DNA from: Chiridota heheva
Lineage: Eukaryota; Echinodermata; Holothuroidea; Apodida; Chiridotidae
Direction: 5' to 3'
Assembly: GCA_020152595.1 (NCBI GenBank)
Contig: JAIGNY010001689.1
Span: 581,501 to 645,500 of the forward strand
Length of the DNA stretch: 64,000 bases
A program made the translations under genes and the position numbers. The notes beneath the pieces were generated by a model, which was given only the letters and a program-made list of their open reading frames with translations, ran no database searches and had not been told where the DNA came from. Below, piece after piece: positions 36,401-48,400 of the stretch; positions within the stretch are counted from its first letter, which is position 1, and each line of letters opens with the position of its first letter.

Positions 36401-39400
36401 AAACTCAAACTTGTTCAAGTAAGCTTGGACTAAACCAAAGTTTGATTATATTAACACTGTGCTTCCTATGATAATCAGCACAAACGACTATAGAAATAGA
36501 ATTATACTTAAATTGGTTTCTTTCCAGTATAAATTATGTACAATTTATAAATAGGAAAATACAATAATATACAATACAGAACAATAAACAAAAGGAAAGA
36601 ATGTAAAAAATGAGACAATAAAATGATTAAAGATAAGAAAATGAATACAAAATGATAAATTAAAAAGGGTTATAATAAGGGCTCTAAATACCAAAATAAA
36701 TAAAAATTGCAGCTTTATATACAAATTAATTTTTAAAAACTCTTGTTCTAAAACTTGGGATGGTGGCTGGGTTTCTCAAATTATAATTTGTTTTATTGCA
36801 CATGGATGTTATTTCTAAATTTAATGGGTGGTCTTTCGTTGAAACTATGTTTTGGGCAAGTCTGCCAAATTCTTTCTTTGCTGCATTGTTGACTTTATTT
36901 ATAAGTAAATAATGGTCTAAACAGAATATATTGGCACAATATCTTAAGAAACTTTTATTTCCATTTTTATCTTTTACTTTAAAAAAATGGTACCAAACTG
37001 AGACTGCATAAATGATATGAGGCAAGATGGAGGCTGTGAATATCTTAATCCTAGTTTCAGGAGGGAAATAAGAAACAATATACTGTAGGTTAATGTAGAG
37101 ACAATACAATACACTTTGGACAACATCTTCGAAATATGGTCAAAAACGATAACTTATCATCGATGCAGACTCCAAGATAAGTTGTACAGGACGTACGTTC
37201 GACACAATCACCACAAATAACCATTCTCTCATTCTTTGTTTCACGCAACCTTTTAAGTTTTATGTTTATATTTTCAAAAACCATTTTCTTTGATTTTCTT
37301 GGGTTAAGAAGCAGATTTTTCTCTCTGCACGTATCCACAAAACTATTTACAAAATTTTGATAGTCACCTTGATTTTTGCAATGGGTCTGCAATAGAGATA
37401 GGGCTTAGAGATGTCGCTACCTACTGTACTGTTTTCCCAGGTACAAAGTCTGCCTAAGAACTGACAATATAAAGTTTTACCACAATTGATGGCGTACTGT
37501 TTGTTTCATGCTATAAACAGAAGCCTCTCACAAAAAAGTTATTAACCATAAAGACATACAGTTTGGATCGCAATGTCATAAAATTATTGACCATGTAACC
37601 CAACCCATTATCACAAACACCACAGTCTTTGTTACAGTCTCAGAGAGACAAACTGTACTGCAAACTAACAAATCACTAAACAAACAAAGCCCATGGCTGT
37701 GTATAGCTGGTTATCTTGTTGGATGCTTCGTTTTTCAGATCAGGGAGTCCCTGATCAGATACATACTCGACTAAGTGTTGTCATTTATATGCCCCTTTAT
37801 CCTCCATCATTTTCTAATTTCTTTCCTAAAGTTTTTACATCTATTTACATATATTATCTCAATTTTGATAATTATTGGAAAAATGCATGTTTTAAGTCCA
37901 ATGATAGATAAATCAAACACTTTAAGCAAAATACTTTTTTTCTCACAAATTTAAGGAAATTTGGATTAACAAGTGAACCTAAATAATTAACTCAATCCAA
38001 ATTCAGCTTGTTTTGAGTCAATATTTGTTTAAGACATCTGTTAAGGAAACCAATCCACAGCAAGTTCTTTGCTTACACATACTGAAGTAAAACTAATACA
38101 TTTTCATTTGTACATTCAAGGTCTGAGGGCAAACTGTACATTTAAGATCTGAGGGCATATTGTACATTCAAAGTCTGAGGGCATACTGTACATTCAAGGT
38201 CTGAGGGCATACTGTACATTCAAGGTCTGAGGGCATACTGTACATTCAAGGTCTGAGGGCATATTGTACATTCATGGTCTGAGGGCATATTGTACATTCA
38301 AGGTCTGAGGGCATACTGTACATTCAAGGTCTGAGGGCATATTGTACATTCAAGGTCTGAGGGCATATTGTACATTCAAGGTCTGAGGGCATATTTTACA
38401 TTCAAGGTCTGAGGGCATATTGTACATTTAAGGTCTGAGGGCATATTGTACTTTCAAGGTCTGAGGGCATATTGTACATTTAAGGTCTAAGGGCATATTG
38501 TACAATTAAGGTCTGAGGGCATACTGTACATGTATAATTTCATACTTTAAAATGTATGACTACCTACTGTAAGTTTAATTTTGTCAAACATTTTGAAATA
38601 TATTTTGTTCTGTTCAGGTGCATGAATGCACAGTATGAGTAGCGTAATTATGATGTGCATTTATGAAGACATGGGCAATTTTTATCCTCTTTTGCATGTG
38701 TTTATATCCAATACAACATCAATACAAAACAGCAAAACATAAGGACTCCTTAATAGTACAGCCTCAATATTAGCATAATAATCATGCATTGGTAGCCTTA
38801 CGTTTATGTTTGAAATATCAAATTCACTCTTGCAAGTTCATATCATGTCTATGTACTGAAATGTAGTGCTGTCATGACATGTGGATTATCGTGATATCTC
38901 TTTTCCCACGACATGAAATATGCCTCTCGGCACATATCATGATACCAAAAACTAATACTAAACTAAGAAATTTTCGCGCAACTAGGCTAGGCTACTTCGT
39001 ACGTTACAATTCTACCTTTACAGTATTGAATCTTAGTCAAGTTTAGACCATTAAAAACATGCAAAAATATCATGAAACATAAAAAAAACTAATTAAAAAT
39101 CATGCTCGGTCACCCCACACTGGCACGTTCGGATGTAAGTTGGCAAAAAGAACGAAAAATTGGCCCAGAATGTATCACTCAGGCTCTCATTTTGATGATT
39201 CATGGTCATGTTGGCTGAATTACCAAACACAAGTGTGACGCGTGATGAACGTAATCAGGCGGTCATGTCATCTGCCAGATCTGCAAATCATTTTTTATTG
39301 CGCTCATCATAAAAGAAGTAACGTTAGTGATATTAACAATGTGTCATGAGTCAGTTTTCTTGAATAGTATCGCGTTATTAGAGATGCGACCGTTTATCGG

Positions 39401-42400
39401 TTAACTGATGAATGATCATTTCTATCGTTTACTGTTCAATAACTAGGGTTTCATTAAAACAAAAATTCAGCCTCAAAACTTTCAATTCAAACCATTCCCC
39501 ATATATCAACCACTTAACATTCACTTTGAGAATCAAATTGTTTAAAGAAAATCAATATTTTTTTCCCTTTACAGCGTCAATAGCTTTGATTTGTCCTTCG
39601 TAATGAACTAAAAAAGTCATCAGAATATCAGCACAACACAGTGTGCTAGGCCTAATCATCTTTACAAACAATGCTAAGCCTATTTGCCAATGGCAACAAT
39701 GTTATTCTGTCCACCACATACTCACTTTGTATCGTAAAAATATCCTCAGAATATCATGTAATAATTCCTTAAATCAATATCTTATCCACTTACGTGGCTT
39801 TATAGCAAAGATAATTGTGGATTATCTTTAAACTCTAGATGCGGCAGATGTTGACCATCTGACCATTCACTGCCTAAACAAGGGAGCACTCGATCAACAA
39901 TGCATCACACTAAACATTTATCTGGCTACATAATCCGGTGATAAAAGACAGAAGTCTGTAATCTTAATGGACATTTATTAACAGAAAGTGTATTTATTAG
40001 GAATACAATAAGGATTAAAATTTACAGATTCAATTCAATTATAATTTTACCTGTTGAAGAAATTTTCTCTTTTTAATGTTCTTATGTATCGGTATTGAAT
40101 AGAACATGTAACAAGTTGGAACACCCTCTCCAAAACGGCTGTGGTAATCGCGTACTTAACACTAATCGAACAACTTATTTATTCAATTCAAAATCTTGAT
40201 TCCGGCAGTCATTTGTGAATGGTTGTAATATTTTATTTAATGTTCTTTGTTTTTTGTTAGAAAGATGTGTTTGTTAGAGTAAATCGCCAGATATCTTCTT
40301 CAAAATGAAACAGATTTCTGATGCCACTCGTGCTAATTGTTTACTGTACTAAACAGGCCTAGTACTGTATGTACACACAGTGTGTATAACAAGATACAAC
40401 ATAAACAATGGGCTTGAATCCATCAGACTTTTTGGTGTGATTATCGGTTAAGCGATAAAGGATCGATAAAGATGATCGTTTATCGCTGAATGCATTTAAA
40501 CGAAAATGCACATTCTTACGCGATATACCAATATATCGCGATATTTTTCTCCACGATAGAAGCTAATTCCATCGAACCATTAGGCTTATAAAGCCGATGC
40601 TTCTCCCCGGTTTCCATGGCACAAGCAGATGAGAGTATACAAGTGCCCCTGGACAGGAAGTCAGTCCGTTGCAGATTAAGTCCCCAGCAGTGCTGGTACT
40701 CATTTTCACAGCTGAATGGACTAAAGCAAGTAGACGGGAATTGAACTTGGTACCTTTCGAATACAAGCTTGACTCCTTAACCACTGCACCTCTTTTAGTA
40801 CTACTGAAATGTGAAGATTCTTCTCCAGGATCATTTAGAAGGCAGGTTGTATTTAAAGGAATATTTCTGTGAATTTTACACAAGAGTAAAAACTTACAAG
40901 TCCAAAGGATAAAATACAATAACCAGGTAGCTTCCTTTAAAGTCTGACAGCTTCATGTCTGTAAATTCTCCATTGAAGATTGCTGTTCCTTCAAAGTCTG
41001 GTGCTGGTTTAGAAACTGAAAATGAAGAGAAAAGAAAGGGTGAGACGCAGTGTCAAGTGGATCATGTTTAGATTTATTAGGTTATGGAATAAGATCAATT
41101 AAGCGATCAATGAGGCCCATCATTCATCCAAACAGACACACAATGGTAAGAAAAACTAAACATCTTGCTTAATTGATGGCAATAGTTGATAACTTGGTCA
41201 AACCAGGGAAATGATAGCTCTATGACAAAATGACAGATAAGAGTAGATATGTAAGATGCAATTTCAATACCATGCTCCATTCAGCAGATATCTAAAATGT
41301 TTTAGAGATAGCTGCCACAATTTTGTTTAAAAATGACTAGTGTGGACACTCTACTATAATTTAACAGCTGATGTGGCATACTTTTATTTCTTTAAAAAAT
41401 ATTTTCATCATCCATCGACCGCAGTGGAGATCAAAGATACACCACCCTGGTTTATTATCATTATTATTATTATTAATCATTTCTATAGCGCAATCAAACA
41501 TTTATAAAAATATAATGAGTGCGCTGTACAATAAAAATATACAAAAAAATATGAATATATAAACAAACTAAAAAGTTAAACGGTAAAATATACAAAATAT
41601 TAAAAGCGGAAAAGTACAACCTATAAAAACGTTAAAATGTGATAGAAAAATATAAAAATCGATCAATTGTATTCCCTAATAAATAGATGAGTTTTAAGTT
41701 CACGCTTGAAACGGGCAAGATTGCTGCAGTTGCGGATATTGTACGGAAGCTTATTCCAAATCTTAGGGCCACATACACTAAAGGATCTATCAGCAAACTT
41801 AGAACTACGAGTAAAGGGAATTTCTAAAATTTTATCATCACTTGCAGATCTCAAACCGGAACGAACATTGACTCTATAGTTGATTAAAGACTTAAGATAA
41901 AATAGGGCACTGTCATAAAGGCATTTAAAAACTAAGGTAAAAATTTTGAAGTCAATTCGAGCGTGAACGGGAAGCCAGTGTAGTTGTTTTAAGCTTTCTG
42001 TAGAACTGTCTCTTATGTGACATTTTAAAATGAGTTTTGCAGCATAGTTCTGTACTCTCTGGAGCTTGTTGAGATGACTTTTAGGTAGGGTGGCTAAGAT
42101 AGCGTTGGCATAATCAAGGTGTGAAATAACTAAACATTGAACTAAAATCTTGCACGAGTCAACAGAAAGAAAGGAACGAATGAGTTTGATTCTTTGCAAA
42201 TTTAACATACAGATTCTACAAATGTGAGATATATGTTTGTCCATTGATAATGTTTTATCTAAATATACACCCAGATATTTAACAGAGTCGGATCTTTCAA
42301 TAGTGTCATCCACCACTTCAATTGTGTGAGTATCGGTTTTCTGCAACTGCTTAGTCTGACCAAAAAGAATAAACTCTGTCTTTGCACTGTTCATTTTAGG

Positions 42401-45400
42401 GCAGTTGAGATCCATCCAGTCTTTGATGTTGTCCATGCATTTCTCTAGCTGAGTAATTGACTGTCTCTCCGATGTCTTGTCATTCGCTTTGAAATTGGTC
42501 GCCAGGGCGTGATCATCGGCGTATCCGTAGACTGAAATTTGGGTGGGAATTATTTCTTGTAAGGTGCTTGCATATGCAAGGTACAATATCGGACCCATGC
42601 ACGATCCCTGTGGAACTGAGAATTGTAGATTCTTTGAGATGGAATATATATCGCCGATTTGAACTTTGCACTTTCGATCTAAAAGATAGCTTTCGAACCA
42701 CTTTAGGGCGGCTCCTGTGATACCAAATTTAGCCTCAAGAACATTTAGCAATACCCCATGGTCTACGGTGTCGAAAGCAGCACTTAAATCAATTGCTGCC
42801 AAAGCACACACCTCCTGTTTTTCCATGGCCCAAAGAATGTCATTCACAATTTTTGTGAGGGCTGTTTCACAACTGTAATGTTGACGATAGGCCAATTGAT
42901 AGTCTGGCAGAAGGTTGTGATCAGCACAATGTGTTTTGAAATGAAACAGTGCTGCTTTCTCAACGAGTTTTGAAATGAACCCAAGATTACTAATAGGTCT
43001 GTAGTTTTGTAGTATCAAGTCCAACTTAGGTTTTTTGAGGAGGGGACGTATCAGAGCAGATTTCCAATTATCGGCAAAAACACCACTTTCAAGCGACTTG
43101 TTTACGAGTTTCTTCAATACTGGGAGAAGAACATTCAGACCTTCTTTAATAAACTTTGTGGGTAGAATATCACAATCGCTTGATTTTGTTGGCATGGAGG
43201 TGATGATCTTGCGAATCTCCGTCTCAGACAGTTCGTTGGAAGTATCGAGTTGTGGAATATCCTTTCTGCTGCTTGGAGAATATTTGGGGTGGTCAAGTTC
43301 ATCACGAATTTGTGAAATTCTGCCAGTTCTTCGTCTGATTTACCCATTGGGAGAGGGTTGCTAGATTTTGTGCCAGTTAGTTCAGCTACAAGTGTGAATA
43401 ATTTTTGTTGATCGTTGCCACACTCTGTTACTTTATCGTTAATTGTGTTCCTTTTTTAATCTTTTAGCATCTTTTTATACTTATACCTTTCAGTTTTAAA
43501 ATCTGTCCATGATTCTTGAGTTTTAAGTTGTTTCCATAAACGCTCCTTTCTTCTCATCACTCTTTTCTGTTCTTTAATTTCGTCTGTGTACCAAGGCTTT
43601 GTGTCCCTTACTGTGATTACTTTATGAACAAGAGGAGCATGTATGTCTAATGCTTTTGTGGCTTCCACATCAAATACTGCAACCAACTCGTTAAGACAAC
43701 CGTTGCTTTGCAAGATCTTATCAAGGTCCATATCGCAGAGTAGATTCTGGACAGACACATTTTTTAGTTTTCTGAATGTCTTTTTCTTGCGAGAAACATC
43801 AGTCCTCTCAATTGTTGTAATGCAAGAAACTGCACTGTGATCCGACAAAAACGGGCCTTGGGAGCATTCCTTGATTTTCAATTTGCCCTGGTTTTCAGAT
43901 ATAAGCAAATCGACAGTGTTACCTTTATTGTGGGTTGGAAAATGAACATGCTGGTCCAATCCTAACGAGTAAAGGTTATCTTTGAATGCTACGACGTCAT
44001 TATCATTCGGGTGGTTTACCCTTATATTAAAATCACCAGTTATTAAAATGTTCTCTAACTGCAGAACCTCATTGGCTAAGAAGATGGAGAATTCATTTAC
44101 AAACGTTGAATTGCTAGGATTTTTGTCTGAACGGGGAGGGTGATAGACACCTACAATGTTCATAACGTCAGTACTACTAATTTGCACACGCCATATAGCA
44201 TATTCAAAGGAAGGCTTGTTACCATGTTTGATTTGTTTTGTGACATAGTTATCTTTGTACACACAGGCTAATCCCCCTCCTGGACGCCCCACTCTATGCG
44301 ATGAGAGTACGTTAAAACCATGTTTATTTACATCACAACCCTCAATCCAAGCTTGATCATTGTCATTCATCCAGCTTTCACTTATAGCACAAAAATCAAC
44401 ATTGTCAGATAAAAGGTAATCTACAATCATTGTGTCTTTGTTTTTCATGGATTGGGCATTTAAAGATACAAGCTTTACATTGCGATGGTATTGTTTTGGT
44501 TGATCTAACAAAGTTACTTTTGTGATGTTGTCCCAGTTGATAGTACTTTGAGATACATTCATTGATAGTTCTTTTTGCTTTACACCTGATCTCTTACCTC
44601 TTTTCCTCCTTTTCTTTATATTGCAATCCATTATATTAGAACGAGTGGAAACATCCAAGGCATCAAAATATCCATTGTGATTAGAATGTTTCCTCAAACG
44701 AAGTATTTCATCTTTTGTATATCGAATCCTTTTATTGTTATGCTGATTTAGTGCCTGTCCAGGTTCACTGCTTACGCGTATATTATTTCTAGGTAATGTA
44801 AGATTAATAAGGTTTGAAAAACACATTATTCCTAAAAAATAGATGTAAAACATGACTAGAAAATTAATCCAAGCTTATCCATAGGCTAGTAAAAGTCATC
44901 TGTTAAAAATTTAAACTGACGAGAAACTAAAAATGCACGAAAATGTAAAGAAACAGAGAGTAGATTTGAGTGTCGCCTTCACGCAAGCGCCAGCACCAGA
45001 AGTTTTTCAGCCATAGCTCCAGTCAGTGCTGCAAATCTGAGTCCAGTGTCTCTAAAAATTGTGTTTGGATACATCAGTAGTCGCCTTCTCTTGCTGGGCA
45101 TGGTAGGACGTCAGATGTTAGCTGGTTCTCATCCCTGAAGCAGTGTCCAGCAAAGCTACAGTGTACCACGTCTCCAACCAACAATTGTTGAGATCAGTGG
45201 GATATCTCCATTGATTTGAGGTTTTGTTGGGTCTTTTCTCCAGGGAAGATTTGGAACCCGCATAAGTAATCTGGTGTATGTGTCATCAAGGTGTCACTCA
45301 AGCTCCTTTTCCTGGTCCATGTTTCGGCACCGTGTACTAAAATGCTTTCTACACAGGCCCAGAAGAAAGTGATTTTGATTGCTCTAAAAACTATTTCATG

Positions 45401-48400
45401 CAACTTACTGAAAATAGTCAAAACGTTTTGAAAATACTTTTCTTAAAAATTATTTCTAAGATAACGTGGTATTAAATCAATGACAGACTACAGAACTTCA
45501 CTAGACTCTACAAAAACCTAAGTTTGGATGGTGATTTAGGCCTATTCATATAAAGATATAAGAAATGAATAATAAAAGCCTACAGATACAAAATAAGAAA
45601 GGCAAAATAATGACTTTTATTAACACTATAGCTCACAGCAAATGAAAAAATACCTACAATGAGTCAAAAACAGGTTATTCACATCACAGCGCTGCAGAAG
45701 CAAATAGGAAATACAGCAAATAGGCTTCACATTAGTGAAAAAATTCTAGTAAATTACTCATACTAGGCCTATATACAATTTTACATTTCAATCATGTACT
45801 CCATTAGTACAGGGGCGTAGGAAGGGTCACCTCTCAGCTCATGGAGGGGGGGGGGGGCCAAGTTCTCCCAGTGACAAGTGGAATATTTGTACTGGTAAAT
45901 TAAGTTTTAGTCAAAAGTTGCTGCTACTGTAAAACTGAAGGGGATTTCCCCAACTAGTAAAAATTGTCTGACGAGCTCTTTAAAGTACAGTCAAGTTCAA
46001 AACACTGCCATCATATAACATTTTAGCGTGGGTTATATGTTTTGGATTATTTGAGGAAATATTTAACATAAAACTTATTTATAAAGTACAATTTTGTAAT
46101 CTAAACATTTCTTGATGTTTTTTTTATTTGTTTTTGCACACAGTTTTGGGAGTACCTCTCCAAATTGGTGTTAACCGCTGTGGTTAAGAGCGATTACCTA
46201 TAACCACCAAACTCAAGTTTATGTCTTTAGACTTCAAATATTTAAAAGACAACATGAAAATCGGGAGGGGACATATACCTTTGTAAGTATTTTCCTTTAA
46301 ATAAGAATATTCCCCTTTAAATGAACCAATCTTAATCAATTGGACTGCGCTAGGCCAAAGTCCAGACGCAGCTGGTGTCAATCGTGAAACAAATCTGTCA
46401 AAGGTGCTGGGAATGGGGCAGTGGCATTATTTAGAATTCTTTAGAAGTTTGCCGTATTTTTGCAGTATGTGTTTCATAGAGAATAATGTTATTGAAGTTT
46501 AAAGTTGTAAGTTTCGGGTAAGAATTATAATATTCCTGTTGGAAGGAAATAAAAGACATTTTCGCACAATCTAATTTATAAAGAAATAACTCTGCACCTG
46601 GGCTTATCAAATAGTGGGAGCAATATGTGGTTCTGTTTACTTATGTCGCTGATATTGAACTTTCAGACATAGATTTTGATGCGTTCTTTTCAACATCTAC
46701 ACTGAGCAAAGAGTGCGTAGTTCAGAATTGTATTTGTTCTCATTTTATTATTTGTTCTATTCTTTTCTTTTGCGTTTCACGTTTACTGTATATGGAACTA
46801 CATATTAAACAGTTTTTGACAACGATTCTTAATATTTTGGTGGAAATATTTCACGAGTTAAAATCTTACCCGACTATTTGGAATACTATATATTTTGGAA
46901 TAAAACTTGTTTATTGTTATTGCACCAATCCTTTTTATTTTGGTTATCATTTAGTTTTAGTTTATATCAATTTATTCAATTTTTATTTTATGATTTATAA
47001 AATATGGCCGTGCCCGCCCCGATAGTGCAGACACAAGTTGCATTGGGGCCACGGTTCCTTACTTCTCAGCTTGTAATTTTTTGTTAAACTTATTGAAAAT
47101 AAATAATGATCGAAAATCTCTGTGCTACACTCTGCATTGTCGCTACCAATTTATTGTGGGCTAAACTGTGTCCTTTGAAAAGACACAGGAAATGAAATAC
47201 TTAATTTTGCTTAAAACGGCAATTTGCATCAGTTTAAAAGTATTATCTCAACTAAAGAAATTTGCAGGTTCGGTACGAGTGCAGACATTAAATATTACAC
47301 ACAGTAGACCGAGGACTTTCCTCGCTGAAAGAAATACAGTAAGAGTTGTGATTTAAAAATAACGCTCGTGATAGTAACTTTAAATTTAAAAATTAAATCG
47401 CAAGTTTTATAAAAACTACTGTTTGTTTATTTGTTTGATGAGGGCTTAACGGCACCACGACAACGAGGGTCAAATTGTGCCTGAGAGGTCAGATCATTCT
47501 AGAGGTAGGAAGGGGAGGAAACAGGGGGAGAATGAGAGAAATTCAAGAACAAAAAGTCAGAAAGCTGTGCTCCGGAGGGGAGGTGCATGGTTGAAACAAA
47601 AACAAAGTAGAGAGGGGGTGAAAGAGGAGAATTAAATAGGGTTGTAGAGGGAAGCATGATAATACCACGTTTTTAGCTTTGAGAATGGGTTACCATTTAC
47701 CGGCGTTTTATCGGCGCTTCAAGAGCGTTAATATTACCAGTGCAATTGTCAAACTGCTCGCATCAGTACTGTAAACATTTATTCGTGGAAGAGACACTTG
47801 TTTAGATAAGTTTCAAAAATCATGTACATTTTGGCCGAAAATGTACTCTTTATGAAGGAAAATATTAGCAACAATAGGCCTAATGCTAGTACTAACGTAA
47901 AATGTAATGGGGGTGGCGAACTTAAGGCAGACGACCTAAAGGTAGTATGGTGAAATGCATTCTACATGTTAAGGGATGAGGATTATGAGTTCAAGTGCTG
48001 GAGAAATGTTAAAGAGACCAGAGAAGTCATGAAATTAAGGTAAGAGATATCTTCATAAGGTAAAAAAGTAGGGGATATTGGTTAAAGGGGTGACATGGTT
48101 AAAGGTGTAGGTTTCATAGGTTCAAATACTACACTTTCTTAGGTTGGGGTGGCGTGTCATAGGTTAAAGGGGTAGTACTGCATAAGTTAAAGGGTAGTGT
48201 CATTATTCTGAAAATAAAAATTAACATCATTAATTGAGTATTTTTACTATTTTTTTATAATTGTTCAAAACTTGTTTAATTGACAATGGCTGTCAATAAC
48301 TTTGTTTTTATTTTGAAAGGACATTGGAGACCTTCTGATTTAAACATGCCCATTTCATCACTTATTCCCTGCTCACTGTGGCGACTTAAAAGGCAAGGTG

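Larger units (their letters stand above)
41455..44853 (-). mobile_element. CR1/L2-like non-LTR retrotransposon, near full-length but disabled
   Basis: One element in intron 1 of the PRDX4-like gene, same strand as the gene. It carries an apurinic-type endonuclease and a reverse transcriptase. The 3' end reads GCGCTATAGAAATGATTAAT and passes into ATA repeats (41457-41480), the microsatellite-like tail typical of CR1/L2 LINEs. The coding region is broken by an in-frame TAA in an A-rich run at 43456-43458 and a frameshift near 43300-43330. The sequence is otherwise well preserved, suggesting a fairly recent insertion. Confidence 0.9.
46140..47790 (+). mobile_element. Partial inverted copy of the nested GCCGGTA-type element
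   Basis: Sequence from GTTAACCGCTGTGG (about 46171) to CAAACTGCTCGCATCAGTAC (about 47750-47770) is a reverse-complement relative of 27480-28700. Shared blocks include ACCACCAAACTCAAGTTTAT, TTCGCACAATCTAATTTATA, and the terminus with TTACCGGCG-like motifs at 47697. One end is present; the other half of the element is missing. It is interrupted by a LINE 3' end at about 47418-47657. Confidence 0.75.

Noticed and set aside
39380-40500. Transposon with TATCGGTTAA termini
   Set aside because: The two TATCGGTTAA occurrences are in direct, not inverted, orientation, and no matching ends or duplication could be placed.
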